A DNA stretch of 64,000 nt from Mycolicibacterium monacense (GTDB lineage: Bacteria > Actinomycetota > Actinomycetes > Mycobacteriales > Mycobacteriaceae): assembly GCF_010731575.1 (NCBI RefSeq), contig NZ_AP022617.1, positions 744,001 through 808,000 of the forward strand, read 5' to 3'. The notes beneath the pieces were generated by a model that did no database searches, had not been told where the DNA came from, and worked only from the letters and a program-made list of their open reading frames with translations. The position numbers were made by a program, and so were the translations under genes. Below, piece by piece: positions 47,231 to 56,645 of this stretch (positions are counted from its first letter, which is position 1; each line of letters opens with the position of its first letter).

Positions 47231-47696
47231 CCGCGACGAGGCCGGGCGGCCCCGCAACAGTCGCCCGCGTGATGCGCTCGGCCGGCCGCTGCCACCGGGG
47301 AGCGAAGGCGTCGACCGCATCCCCGACGACCTGCACCTGCCGCCGGCCGAGACGCTGGACTACGCCCAGCGTCTCGTCGACGACGGACGCGCGTTCAACG
47401 CCCACGAAGTGCTCGAGGCGGCGTGGAAGGACGGACCAGACCACGAGAAGGCGCTCTGGCAGGGTCTGGCCCAGCTGATGGTCGGCATCACTCACGTGCA
47501 GCGGGGCAACGTCGACGGTGCCCGCGCGCTGCTCCGCCGCGCCGTCGGGCGGCTGACGACGGCGCCGGCCGGCCCCTACGGCATCGACGTCGCCGGTCTG
47601 ATCGATTACGCCGAGGCCCTGGAGAGGGATCTGGCCGCCGGTCGCGAGATCCCGGCGGACCGGCTGAGCCCCACGCTCGTCGTGCGTACGGACTGA
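47217..47696 (+). CDS. DUF309 family protein
   Basis: 159-aa soluble helical protein. The DUF309 signature is FNAHEVLEAAWKDGPDHEKA, then LWQGLAQLMVGITHVQRGN. The His and Glu of the HEVLE motif are conserved in the family, but function is not known. ATG overlaps the DoxX gene, suggesting one transcript. Confidence 0.87.
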   Translation: MSGRDRDEAGRPRNSRPRDALGRPLPPGSEGVDRIPDDLHLPPAETLDYAQRLVDDGRAFNAHEVLEAAWKDGPDHEKALWQGLAQLMVGITHVQRGNVDGARALLRRAVGRLTTAPAGPYGIDVAGLIDYAEALERDLAAGREIPADRLSPTLVVRTD

Positions 47697-47708
47697 AACG
47701 ACCACCTA

Positions 47709-47722
47709 CTTACGCGGATAAG
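47709..47722. promoter_or_regulatory. Candidate LacI-type operator, transporter-regulator operon
   Basis: CTTACGCGGATAAG, an imperfect palindrome 19 bp before ATG 47742, upstream of a TAGTGT hexamer (47726-47731). 12 of 14 bases match the element at 50101-50114 before the P450 gene, so the LacI protein encoded at 49072-50061 probably binds both. Confidence 0.55.
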
Positions 47723-47741
47723 CGGTAGTGTGCCTCTCGCC

Positions 47742-49067
47742 ATGGAGAGTCAGACATCCGCGCCTGCACCCGCCGAGACGGCGGCCATCCGCAAAGCGGT
47801 CGCAGGCGCGTCGATCGGTAACGCCGTCGAATGGTTCGACTTCGCCATCTACGGCTTCCTCGCCACTTTCATCGCCGCCAAGTTCTTCCCGGCGGGCAAC
47901 GACACGGCCGCCCTGCTGAACACGTTCGCGATCTTCGCCGCGGCCTTCTTCATGCGGCCCCTCGGCGGGTTCGTCTTCGGCCCGCTCGGCGACCGGATCG
48001 GACGTCAGCGGGTGCTCGCGGTGGTCATCCTGCTGATGTCGGTGGCCACGCTCGGCATCGGCCTGCTGCCGACCTACGCCAGCATCGGCGTCGCCGCACC
48101 GCTGCTGCTGCTGTTCCTGCGATGCCTGCAGGGGTTCTCCGCGGGCGGCGAATACGGTGGCGGCGCAGTCTATCTCGCCGAGTACGCCCGTGACCGCAAC
48201 CGCGGGTTGACGGTCACGTTCATCGCCTGGTCCGGTGTCGTCGGCTTCCTGCTCGGCTCGGTGACGGTGACGGTGCTGCAGGCGCTGTTGCCCACCGCGG
48301 CGATGGACAGCTACGGCTGGCGGATCCCGTTCCTGATCGCCGCACCGCTGGGCCTGGTCGGCCTCTACATCCGGTTACGCCTCGACGACACGCCCGAGTT
48401 CGCGGCGCTGTCGGAGACCGACCGGGTGGCGTCGTCGCCGCTGCGTGAGGCGGCCACCACCGCGTGGCGGCCGATCCTGCAGGTGATCGGCCTGTTCATC
48501 GTGTTCAACGTCGGCTACTACGTGGTGTTCACGTTCCTGCCGACCTACTTCATCAAGACCCTCGAATTCGGCAAGACGGCGGCGTTCGTCTCGATGTCGC
48601 TGGCCAGTCTGGTCGCCCTGGTGCTGATCCTGCCGCTGGCCGCGCTGTCGGACCGCATCGGCAGGCGTCCGCTGCTGATCGGCGGGGCGGTGGCGTTCGT
48701 GATCTTCGCGTATCCGCTGTTCCTGCTGCTGAATTCCGGTTCGCTCGCCGCGGCGATCACCGCGCACTGCGTGCTGGCGGCCATCGAGTCGATCTACGTG
48801 TCGACCGCGGTCACCGCCGGCGTCGAACTGTTCGCCACCCGGGTGCGCTACAGCGGGTTCTCCATCGGCTACAACGTGTCGGTCGCGGCGTTCGGCGGGA
48901 CGACGCCCTACGTCGTCACGTGGATGACCGCGACGACCGAGAACAACCTCGCCCCGGCGCTGTACCTGATCGTCGCGGCCGTCGTATCGCTGGCGACGCT
49001 GCTCACCCTGCGGGAGTCCGCCGGCCGGCCGCTGGCCGCGACACTGGCCGCTGACGTGCGACGATGA
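47742..49067 (+). CDS. MHS-family MFS transporter (copy A)
   Basis: 441-aa metabolite:H+ symporter with 12 membrane helices (TC 2.A.1.6 group: ProP, ShiA, KgtP, citrate carriers). Family motifs: [32 protein letters not shown] and [20 protein letters not shown]. Substrate unknown, probably a carboxylate or zwitterion. ATG 47742 chosen; an in-frame GTG at 47730 is possible. Close paralogue of the gene at 53794-55104. Followed 4 bp later by a LacI regulator gene. Confidence 0.9.
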   Translation: MESQTSAPAPAETAAIRKAVAGASIGNAVEWFDFAIYGFLATFIAAKFFPAGNDTAALLNTFAIFAAAFFMRPLGGFVFGPLGDRIGRQRVLAVVILLMSVATLGIGLLPTYASIGVAAPLLLLFLRCLQGFSAGGEYGGGAVYLAEYARDRNRGLTVTFIAWSGVVGFLLGSVTVTVLQALLPTAAMDSYGWRIPFLIAAPLGLVGLYIRLRLDDTPEFAALSETDRVASSPLREAATTAWRPILQVIGLFIVFNVGYYVVFTFLPTYFIKTLEFGKTAAFVSMSLASLVALVLILPLAALSDRIGRRPLLIGGAVAFVIFAYPLFLLLNSGSLAAAITAHCVLAAIESIYVSTAVTAGVELFATRVRYSGFSIGYNVSVAAFGGTTPYVVTWMTATTENNLAPALYLIVAAVVSLATLLTLRESAGRPLAATLAADVRR

Positions 49068-49071
49068 GCTG

Positions 49072-50061
49072 GTGAACGGTAGGGGAACGGCGCGGCCCAC
49101 CAAGGCCGACGTGGCCCGTCTCGCCAACGTGTCGACGGCCACCGTCAGCTACGTCCTCAACAACGTCGAGAGTCAGCGCATCTCGCCGCGCACCCGCGAC
49201 GCCGTGCGCAAGGCCGCCGAGACGCTGGGCTACCGGCCGAATCTTGCCGCACGCAACCTCGCCGTCGGGGGTAGCGGGGTGGTGCTCTACATCGTGCCCC
49301 GGATCGCGCTCGGCGAGCTGCCGATGGAGGTCGGCAGCCGGCTCACCACCGCGCTGGCCCGCCACGGCATCGTCCTGTCGCTGCAGTTCGAGACCGACGA
49401 CGACCGCAACGTCGTCGACGCGATCAACGATCTGAACCCGGTCGCGGTCACGAGCGTGTTCCCGCTGACCGGTGCGGCGCTCGCCGCCGCCGACGCGGCG
49501 GGAATCCCGCAGATCCATGTCGGCAGCGCACAGTTGCGCGCGCTGGGTGATCTGCACCTGTCCATCGGTGAACTGCGGATCACCCATCTGAAGGACCGCG
49601 GTCACCGCAGGCTCGCGTTCGCGTACTCCGATGTCGACAAGCTCCGCCCGTTGGGTGACTACTGGCTCGCCGGCCTGCAGGTCGCCGCTCGCGACCACGG
49701 GTTGCCCGAACTCACGGTGGGGATGCTCGCGACCGACGGCAGCGACGCCGCCCGGGTGGTGACCGGATGGGTCGAACAGGGTGTGACGGCCGTGTGCGCG
49801 CAGAGCGACGAGACGGCGTTCGTGGTGTTGCACGGGCTGCGCGAAGCCGGTCTGCGGTGCCCCGCCGACCTGGCCGTCATGGGCGTCGACGCGCGCCTTC
49901 TCGGCGCGGTGAGCGGTCCGCCGCTGACCTCGGTCGGCTTCGACGCCAAAGAGATCGTCGACGTCGCGGTGGCGGCCATGATGGCCGAACTCGGCTACCC
50001 GATCGAGTACGAGCCCAACGCCCGCAAGGTCGCCGGACTGATCCAGCGCGCCTCAACCTGA
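49072..50061 (+). CDS. LacI family transcriptional regulator
   Basis: 329 aa. N-terminal helix-turn-helix and hinge (KADVARLANVSTATVSYVLN, then SPRTRDAVRKAAETLGYRPN) and a periplasmic-binding-protein-like effector domain. GTG start 4 bp after the transporter stop, so co-transcribed. The likely binding sites are the two CTTACGCG palindromes at 47709 and 50101, which would make it autoregulatory and a regulator of the P450-kinase operon downstream (inference). Confidence 0.92.
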   Translation: MNGRGTARPTKADVARLANVSTATVSYVLNNVESQRISPRTRDAVRKAAETLGYRPNLAARNLAVGGSGVVLYIVPRIALGELPMEVGSRLTTALARHGIVLSLQFETDDDRNVVDAINDLNPVAVTSVFPLTGAALAAADAAGIPQIHVGSAQLRALGDLHLSIGELRITHLKDRGHRRLAFAYSDVDKLRPLGDYWLAGLQVAARDHGLPELTVGMLATDGSDAARVVTGWVEQGVTAVCAQSDETAFVVLHGLREAGLRCPADLAVMGVDARLLGAVSGPPLTSVGFDAKEIVDVAVAAMMAELGYPIEYEPNARKVAGLIQRAST

Positions 50062-50099
50062 GCGTTACATCTGTCGGCGAATTTGTTGCTTCCAGGCAC

Positions 50100-50115
50100 G
50101 CTTACGCGTGTAAGC
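50100..50115. promoter_or_regulatory. Candidate LacI-type operator before the P450 gene
   Basis: GCTTACGCGTGTAAGC, a 16-bp near-perfect palindrome with a central CG, 34 bp before GTG 50149. Near-identical to the element at 47709-47722. Confidence 0.6.
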
Positions 50116-50148
50116 TCCATACCGCGCGTACAGAGAGGCGGATTGTCC

Positions 50149-51363
50149 GTGACCGTGAGTGCCAGCCCCGACGTCTACTTCGATCCCTACTTCGATCCCT
50201 ACGACGTCGAACTCAACGCCGACCCCTACCCGATGTTCAAACGCCTCCGCGAGGAGGCGCCGCTGTACTACAACACGCAATACGACTTCTACGCCGTGAG
50301 CCGCTACGACGACGTGTGCAGGGCGCTCGTGGACCACGAGACCTTCAGCTCCGCGCGCGGCGCCATCATCGAGCTCATCAAGGCCAACATCGACATCCCG
50401 CCGGGCACGGTGATCTTCGAGGATCCGCCGATCCACGATGTGCACCGCAAACTGCTCGCGCGCATGTTCACGCCGCGCAAGATCAACGCGCTCGAACCGA
50501 AGATCCGCGAGTTCTGCGCCCAGAGCCTGGATCCGCTGGTGGGAGCCGGGCGCTTCGACTTCATCACCGACTTCGGCGCCCAGATGCCGATGAAGGTGAT
50601 CAGCTCGCTGCTCGGCATCCCCGAAGACGACCAGGAGATGATCCGCGACTACGGCAACGCCCAGCTACGCACCGAGGCGGGTAAGCCGATGTCGGCGGCC
50701 GAGCAGGGCATGGTCACCGGCGAGGTCTTCGAGGCCTACATCGACTGGCGCAAGGACAATCCGTCCGACGACATCATGACCGAACTGCTCAACGTCGAGT
50801 TCGCCGACGAGACCGGGACCGTGCGTCGGCTGCGGCGCGAGGAACTGCTCGTCTACCTCAACGTGGTGGCCGGCGCGGGTAACGAGACCACGACGCGGTT
50901 GATCGGCTGGGCGGCCAAGGTGCTGGCCGAACATCCCGACCAGCGCAGGGAATTGGTCGACAACCCGGCCCTCATCCCGCAGGCCGTCGAGGAACTGCTG
51001 CGGTTCGAGCCGCCCGCCCCGCACGTCGCGCGTTACGTGACCCGCGACATCGAGATCCACGGCCAGACGGTTCCCGAGGGCAGTGTGATGCTGATGCTGA
51101 TCGGGGCCGCGGTCCGCGATCACCGCCAATTCCCGCCGGACGGTGACGTTTTCGACATCCACCGCGAACCCCGCCAGCACCTCGCGTTCAGCGTCGGCAC
51201 GCACTACTGTCTCGGCTCGGCGCTGGCGCGACTGGAGGGGCGGATCGCCCTCGAGGAGATCCTCAAACGCTTCCCGGAGTGGGATGTCGACATGGCCAAC
51301 GCCGCGCTCTCCCCGACATCGACTGTGCGGGGCTGGGATTCGATGCCGGCGGTCGTGCGATGA
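50149..51363 (+). CDS. Cytochrome P450
   Basis: 404-aa soluble bacterial P450. The oxygen-activation I helix is AGAGNETTTRLIGW, the K-helix ExxR motif is EELLRFEPPAP, and the heme thiolate loop is FSVGTHYCLGSALARLEG with the ligand Cys near residue 354. GTG 50149 chosen; TTG 50143 with a nearer GAGAGG is possible. Substrate unknown. Stop overlaps the next gene's ATG (ATGA). No redox partner is adjacent; the ferredoxin domain at the window end is too distant to assume. Confidence 0.93.
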   Translation: MTVSASPDVYFDPYFDPYDVELNADPYPMFKRLREEAPLYYNTQYDFYAVSRYDDVCRALVDHETFSSARGAIIELIKANIDIPPGTVIFEDPPIHDVHRKLLARMFTPRKINALEPKIREFCAQSLDPLVGAGRFDFITDFGAQMPMKVISSLLGIPEDDQEMIRDYGNAQLRTEAGKPMSAAEQGMVTGEVFEAYIDWRKDNPSDDIMTELLNVEFADETGTVRRLRREELLVYLNVVAGAGNETTTRLIGWAAKVLAEHPDQRRELVDNPALIPQAVEELLRFEPPAPHVARYVTRDIEIHGQTVPEGSVMLMLIGAAVRDHRQFPPDGDVFDIHREPRQHLAFSVGTHYCLGSALARLEGRIALEEILKRFPEWDVDMANAALSPTSTVRGWDSMPAVVR

Positions 51364-52433
51364 CGAGTGCCGCACTGATCGTTCCGAAGGACTGGGACGA
51401 GATCACCCCGGAGTGGATGACCGCCGCGCTGTCAGCGCACCATCCGGATGCGGTCGTCGACTCGGTCGGCGTCGACCTGCGCGACGACGGCACCAACCGG
51501 CGTGCGCGCCTGCGCCTGACCTACTCGGCGGGGTCGGGTCCGGAGACGGTGTTCGTCAAGGCGGTCGATCCGGCGCACCGCGATCTCGTGCGGCTCACCA
51601 GTGGTCTGTTCCACGAACCGCGGTTGTTCACCTGCGGGGTGGACCTGCCGCTGGAACACCCGACCGTGTTCACCGCGCTGGTCGACGAGGCCGCCGAGGA
51701 CTTCATCCTGGTGATGGAGGATCTCACCGCGCGCGACGCCGATCCGCGTGACGCCACCCGTCCGCTGACGGTGGAACAGGCCGCGACGGGCGTGCGCGGC
51801 TTGGCGCGGATGCACGGACGGTATTGGGGGAGAAGGGTTCTCGAGGAGCCCGCGCTCGACTGGCTGGAGCCGTTCGTCCCGTGGGAGGGGATGGGCGCGG
51901 CGCCGCTGTCCGAGGCCCAGAAACGGCTCGGCGACGATGCGCCGGACGTCGTGATGGCCTTGACCATCGGTGAACTCATCGACGACATCTGGAAGCCGTA
52001 CATCCGTAGCCTGACCAAGGCGCCGCAGACCCTGCTGCACGGCGATCCGCACATCGGCAACACCTACCTGTTGCCCGGCGGTGAGGTCGGCTTCCTGGAC
52101 TGGCAGGTCGCCCGGCGCGGGAACTGGTCGCTGGACCTCGGGTACTTCCTGCAGGGCGCGTTGACGATCGAGGACCGGCGCCGCAGTGAGCGCCACCTCC
52201 TCGAGGAGTACCGCGATGCGCTCGGCCTGCCCGCCGACGAGTTGCCGTCACTCGGGGAGATCTGGTTGCGCTACCGGGCGTCGGTGGCGCACGGGCTCAC
52301 GCTGTGGATGTGCACCGCGAGTGCCGGCGAGTTGTGGCAGCGTCCGGATATCGCGATCGCACTGGCGCAACGGTATTCGGCGGCGTACGCCGACCTGCAG
52401 ACCTCCGAGGCGCTGGCCGACATCGACACCTGA
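51360..52433 (+). CDS. APH/EcKinase-like small-molecule phosphotransferase
   Basis: 357-aa kinase-fold protein. The catalytic loop is LLHGDPHIGNTYLL (Brenner motif, Asp and Asn) and the metal site is VGFLDWQVARRG (in place of DFG). The closest families are the aminoglycoside-phosphotransferase-like and ecdysteroid-kinase-like enzymes, which phosphorylate hydroxyl groups. Coupled to the P450 by a 4-bp overlap, suggesting that hydroxylation is followed by phosphorylation (inference). There is no specific evidence for drug resistance. Confidence 0.88.
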   Translation: MTSAALIVPKDWDEITPEWMTAALSAHHPDAVVDSVGVDLRDDGTNRRARLRLTYSAGSGPETVFVKAVDPAHRDLVRLTSGLFHEPRLFTCGVDLPLEHPTVFTALVDEAAEDFILVMEDLTARDADPRDATRPLTVEQAATGVRGLARMHGRYWGRRVLEEPALDWLEPFVPWEGMGAAPLSEAQKRLGDDAPDVVMALTIGELIDDIWKPYIRSLTKAPQTLLHGDPHIGNTYLLPGGEVGFLDWQVARRGNWSLDLGYFLQGALTIEDRRRSERHLLEEYRDALGLPADELPSLGEIWLRYRASVAHGLTLWMCTASAGELWQRPDIAIALAQRYSAAYADLQTSEALADIDT

Positions 52434-52440
52434 GTCGGTG

Positions 52441-53739
52441 TCACCTGACCCGGGGCTGCCGCCAGGGCCCAGGCATCAGGCTGACCGACACCGCCGAGAT
52501 CACCGACACCGCGATCATGTAGGCGGCGATCGAATCGCTGGATTCGGTCGCCGCGTACAGGGCCGTGGCGATGGTCGGTGCGAATGCCGATCCGACCACC
52601 GCCGAGAGCGTATAGCCCAGCGAGACACCGCTGTAGCGCACGTCGGCGTCGAATGCCAGGCTGAACAGCGATCCGGTCACGCCGGCCGCCGGTGCCATCG
52701 CCAACCCGAACACCAGCACGAGCGCGAGCAGGAACAGCCCCGGCCTACCGGTGTTGATCAGCGCGAAGACCGGCAGCACGGACATGCCCATCGCGATCAC
52801 GCCGGCCAGGAAGACCGGTTTGCGGCCGACGGCGTCGGACACCCGGCCGAACACCGGATACATCACGACCGCGACCACGGCGGCCACACAGACACCGAGA
52901 AGTGCCTGGGCACGGTCGATCCCGGCCACGGTGGTGGCGTAGGACACCAGGTACGCCACGCAGATGTAGGCGAACACCCCCTGCGACAGATACGCCCCGG
53001 CGACGAGCAGGATCTGCCGCCAGTGTCTTCTGAACGCCACGGCGATCGGCAACCGCAGGACCGCGGCACGGGCCTGCACCGCCGCGAATTCGGGACTCTC
53101 CGCCAGCGAGAGCCTGATGACCAGGCCGATGACGATCAACACGGCGCTGGCGAGGAACGGGATCCGCCAACCCCAGGACAGGAACTGCTCGTCGGGCAGC
53201 AGCGAGACGGCGTAGAACGCCAACGTCGCGGTGGCCGTACCGGCGGGGGCGCCCATCTGCGGGAACGCCCCGTACAGCCCCTTGCGGTCCGGTGTGGCGT
53301 GTTCGACGGCCATCAGGGTGGCGCCGCCCCACTCACCGCCGACGGCGAAGCCCTGTGCCAACCGCAACAGCGTCAACAGGATCGGCGCCGCGACACCGAT
53401 CTGCGCGTAGGTGGGCAGGGCACCCATGAGCACCGTCGCGGTGCCCATGATGAGCAGCGAGTAGACCAGCATCCGCTTGCGTCCCACCCGGTCGCCGTAG
53501 TGGCCGAAGACGATGCCGCCCAACGGGCGGGCGACGAAGCCGACCCCGAACGTCGCGAAGGACAACAGGAGTCCGGTGGCCGGCGACACGTCGGGAAAGA
53601 ACAGTCTGGGGAACACCAGCGCGGCCGCGGTGCCGTAGATCAGGAAGTCGTAGTACTCGACGGTCGTTCCGATGAAACTGGCCGACGCGACCCGCAGCGG
53701 CGACGTGCCGACGGTGGCGGTGGCACTGGTCGCTGCCAT
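52441..53739 (-). CDS. MHS-family MFS transporter (copy B)
   Basis: 432-aa, 12-helix MHS symporter with motifs FIGTTVEYYDFLIYGTAAAL, FGHYGDRVGRKRMLVYSLL and LRLAQGFAVGGEWGGATLMA. It resembles the ShiA/KgtP branch more than copies A and C do. ATG 53739 chosen; an in-frame upstream ATG exists 27 bp earlier. It converges on the kinase gene and is 54 bp downstream of copy C on the same strand. Confidence 0.9.
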   Translation of the reverse strand: MAATSATATVGTSPLRVASASFIGTTVEYYDFLIYGTAAALVFPRLFFPDVSPATGLLLSFATFGVGFVARPLGGIVFGHYGDRVGRKRMLVYSLLIMGTATVLMGALPTYAQIGVAAPILLTLLRLAQGFAVGGEWGGATLMAVEHATPDRKGLYGAFPQMGAPAGTATATLAFYAVSLLPDEQFLSWGWRIPFLASAVLIVIGLVIRLSLAESPEFAAVQARAAVLRLPIAVAFRRHWRQILLVAGAYLSQGVFAYICVAYLVSYATTVAGIDRAQALLGVCVAAVVAVVMYPVFGRVSDAVGRKPVFLAGVIAMGMSVLPVFALINTGRPGLFLLALVLVFGLAMAPAAGVTGSLFSLAFDADVRYSGVSLGYTLSAVVGSAFAPTIATALYAATESSDSIAAYMIAVSVISAVSVSLMPGPWRQPRVR

Positions 53740-53793
53740 GCATTCGGACACTATCGGCCGATCCACGGCCCGGCAAGGCTTTTCGCGGGTCGG

Positions 53794-55104
53794 TCAGACC
53801 CGCATCCGTAGTGGGCGGGTGGCGGTTTCGCGCATGGTCAGGATGGTGGCCAACGAGATGACGGCGGCGACGATCAGATAGTAGGCCGGTGCGAGTTCGT
53901 TTCCGGTGCGGTCGGTGAGCCAGGTCGCGACATACGGTGCGGTACCGCCGAACAGCGCCACCGACGTGTTGTAGCCGATCGAGTAGCCGCTGGAGCGCAC
54001 CCGGGTGGCGAACAACTCCGCGCCCGCGGCCAGTGAGCCCGCGACGAACAGCGCCTCGAGTGCCGACAGACCGGCGTGTCCGGCGATCGCGCCGAGCAGC
54101 GATCCGGTGTTGAAGAGTGCGAACAGCGGATAGGCGAAGACGGCGAAGCCCACCGCACCCGCGATCAGCAACGGTTTGCGGCCGAGGCGGTCCGACAGTG
54201 CGCCGAGCGGGAGGATGAGCACCAATCCGACCACACTGGCCACGGTGATCGAGAGGAACGCATCGGTTTTGGTGAAGTCGAGCGTCTCGGTCATGTAGCT
54301 CGGCAGGTAGGTGAACACCGTGTAGAAGCCGACGTTGTGGATGATGACGAGCCCGGCGATCTGCAGGATCGGTTTCCACGAGGTTCTCACCGCATCCTTG
54401 AGCGGTGAGGTGGACACCTCGCCGGATTCCTTGAGCTCCTCGAAATCCGGTGTGTCACCCAGCCGCAACCGGATGTAGAGTCCGACGCCGCCCAGCACGC
54501 CGGCGATGAGGAACGGGATGCGCCACCCGTAGGAGTCCATCGCCGATTCGTCGAGCACCGCCTCGAGCGCGGTGACCGTCAATGACCCGAGCAGGAATCC
54601 GACCACGACCGACCACACCAGGAAGCTCACGACGAACCCGCGGTGGCGGTCCGGTGCGAATTCGGCGAGATAGCAGGCGCCGCTACCGTATTCGCCGCCG
54701 GCGGAGAATCCCTGCAGACACCGCAGCAGGAGCAGCAGCAGCGGGGCGGCGACACCGATGGCGTCGTAGCTCGGCAGCAGGCCGATCGCGAACGTCGACG
54801 CCGACATCAGCAGGATGACCAGGGCCAGCACACGCTGACGCCCGATCCGGTCCCCGAGGGGGCCGAAGAAGAACCCGCCGAGCGGCCGCATGAAGAAGGC
54901 GGCGGCGAAGATCGCGAAGGTGTTGAGCAGTGCGGCGGTGTCATCGGCGGTGGGGAAGAACTTCTCCGCGATGTAGGTGGCGAGGAAGCCGTAGATCGCG
55001 AAGTCGAACCACTCGACGGTGTTGCCGATCGCGGCGCCCCGCACCGCGCGCCGCACCGCGAGCGGTTCTGCCTCCCGCGGGCGGTGTCCGTCGATGGTGG
55101 CCAT
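53794..55104 (-). CDS. MHS-family MFS transporter (copy C)
   Basis: 436-aa symporter, clearly a close paralogue of copy A (shared long stretches such as [19 protein letters not shown] and [20 protein letters not shown]). ATG start with GAGGAGC upstream. Substrate unknown. A 15-bp perfect palindrome lies 26 bp before the start. The similarity of A and C suggests duplication within this neighbourhood. Confidence 0.9.
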   Translation of the reverse strand: MATIDGHRPREAEPLAVRRAVRGAAIGNTVEWFDFAIYGFLATYIAEKFFPTADDTAALLNTFAIFAAAFFMRPLGGFFFGPLGDRIGRQRVLALVILLMSASTFAIGLLPSYDAIGVAAPLLLLLLRCLQGFSAGGEYGSGACYLAEFAPDRHRGFVVSFLVWSVVVGFLLGSLTVTALEAVLDESAMDSYGWRIPFLIAGVLGGVGLYIRLRLGDTPDFEELKESGEVSTSPLKDAVRTSWKPILQIAGLVIIHNVGFYTVFTYLPSYMTETLDFTKTDAFLSITVASVVGLVLILPLGALSDRLGRKPLLIAGAVGFAVFAYPLFALFNTGSLLGAIAGHAGLSALEALFVAGSLAAGAELFATRVRSSGYSIGYNTSVALFGGTAPYVATWLTDRTGNELAPAYYLIVAAVISLATILTMRETATRPLRMRV

Positions 55105-55130
55105 GGCTGCTCCTCGATCGCGACGTCGAC

Positions 55131-55145
55131 CCCAGCACTGCTGGG
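55131..55145. promoter_or_regulatory. Palindrome upstream of transporter copy C
   Basis: CCCAGCACTGCTGGG, perfect 7-bp arms around one central base, between the cyclase gene end and the transporter start. Could be an operator; the tiny loop makes a terminator less likely. Confidence 0.4.
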
Positions 55146-55173
55146 ACCGAGCATTCCCGATCTTGTCCGGAAA

Positions 55174-56634
55174 CTAACGTGTGTTCTCACACGGGGTGAA
55201 GATCGGCGTCGGATCCACCCGGCCGCGCAGCAGCACCTCACCCTGCGCGCTCCAGTGCGACCGTTCCTGCGGATCGGCACGTTCGCAGACCGCCCCGGAG
55301 CACAGCACGCGCTCATCGGAGGCCTTGGCCTGGTCGGCCAGGCGCGCGGCTTCGTTGACCGGGTCGCCGATCACGGTGTACTCGTAGCGGTTCTCCGCGC
55401 CGATGTTCCCGGCGAAGACCGGGCCCGCCGAGACGCCGATGCCGAAATCCAATGGCCGGCTTCGCAACTGAGCGGCCAGAGTGCGGGCGGTCGCCAGGGC
55501 TGCGTCGGCGGGGCGGTCGATGGCAAGCGGTACGCCGAACACGGCGAGGGCGGCATCGCCCTGGAACTTGTTGATCAGTCCGTGCCGGTGGTCGACCGCG
55601 GCGACGACGACCTGGAAGAAGTCGTTGAGCAACTCGGCGACCCGTTGGGGGTCGCGCCCGATGGCCAGCCGGGTCGAGCCGACCAGGTCGACGAAAAGGA
55701 TTGCCGCGTAACGCACGCCGCCCTCGGCGCCGGTCGCCGCCTCGGCGCGGCGCACCACCTCCGGTCCGACGTGGCGGCCGAACAGGTCACGGAGGCGATC
55801 GCGCTCCTGCAATCCGATCACCATGCGGTTGAAACCGCTCTGCAGATGCCCGATCTCGGACCGGTCGTAGACGTCGACCAGCCGTCCGGCCCCGCCACGC
55901 TCGATCTCACCCATCGCCTCGACCACGTCGTGCACCGGATCCGAGATCGACCGGGACACCACGATCAACGTCCGCAGGCCGAGCAGCACGGCGACGAGCG
56001 CCAGCACCAGCACCGGCAGCTCGATCGACGCGGGATCGTCGACCAGCAGGCCGAGGCGCTGCAGGGCCACCAGCGTCACGATGCCCGCACCGGGGAGGGC
56101 GGTGCACACGGTCCACATGAGCACCAGCCGCCCGCGCACACCGGGTACCACCTCGGCCTGGTCGACTTCGGTGGTCAGCACGGCCATCAACGGTCGCAGG
56201 GTGCGCTGGGTGAACAGGAAACCGGTGCACACGGTGGCGGTGGCGCCGAACATCGCGGCCGTGATGATCACGAGGAGGGGCTCGGCGCCCGCCCGGAGGT
56301 TGAGGGCGATCAGCACACCGGCCGCCACGGCCCACGGGGTCAGCAGAGCCGCGGACAGCCGCGCGGTGATGTTCGTCGTGGCACGTCGGGATTCGGGCGA
56401 GTCTCGCCCGTCGGACAACCGCCGGAACGCCGGTGCCAGCGCGGCCAGACCCCCCACCGTGGTGCCCAGCACTCCCGCGGCGATGAGACCCACCACCGCG
56501 AACAGGTTGCGCGCGGTCAGCAGCGCCTCCGCGCCCGCGACGCGCTCGACACCGAGCGTGACGACGATCGCGGTCACCTCGGCGGCCGTCAGCAAGAATG
56601 CGGTCGCCAGACCCGCCGCGTACCTGGCGCGCAC
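55174..56634 (-). CDS. Membrane class III adenylate cyclase with HAMP domain (second)
   Basis: 486 aa with about six membrane helices (residues 10-220), HAMP (about 225-280) and a class III catalytic domain (about 305-455). Catalytic residues are all present: Asp in LFVDLVGSTR, Lys/Asp in NKFQGDAALAVFG, Asp in [14 protein letters not shown] with Asn and Arg. GTG start, 11 bp after the stop of the 103-aa gene, so it may be the last gene of the operon SDR, acyl-CoA synthetase, 103-aa protein, cyclase. Sequence relation to 16319-17941 is clear. Confidence 0.92.
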   Translation of the reverse strand: MRARYAAGLATAFLLTAAEVTAIVVTLGVERVAGAEALLTARNLFAVVGLIAAGVLGTTVGGLAALAPAFRRLSDGRDSPESRRATTNITARLSAALLTPWAVAAGVLIALNLRAGAEPLLVIITAAMFGATATVCTGFLFTQRTLRPLMAVLTTEVDQAEVVPGVRGRLVLMWTVCTALPGAGIVTLVALQRLGLLVDDPASIELPVLVLALVAVLLGLRTLIVVSRSISDPVHDVVEAMGEIERGGAGRLVDVYDRSEIGHLQSGFNRMVIGLQERDRLRDLFGRHVGPEVVRRAEAATGAEGGVRYAAILFVDLVGSTRLAIGRDPQRVAELLNDFFQVVVAAVDHRHGLINKFQGDAALAVFGVPLAIDRPADAALATARTLAAQLRSRPLDFGIGVSAGPVFAGNIGAENRYEYTVIGDPVNEAARLADQAKASDERVLCSGAVCERADPQERSHWSAQGEVLLRGRVDPTPIFTPCENTR

Positions 56635-56645
56635 CGACCGGTGGG

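Noticed and set aside
51360..52433. Aminoglycoside resistance kinase
   Set aside because: Only the generic kinase motifs are shared; coupling to a P450 points to another substrate.
52186..53811. 541-codon frame on the plus strand opposite the MHS transporter
   Set aside because: Translation is His/Arg/Gln-rich shadow sequence; the minus-strand transporter is clearly the gene.
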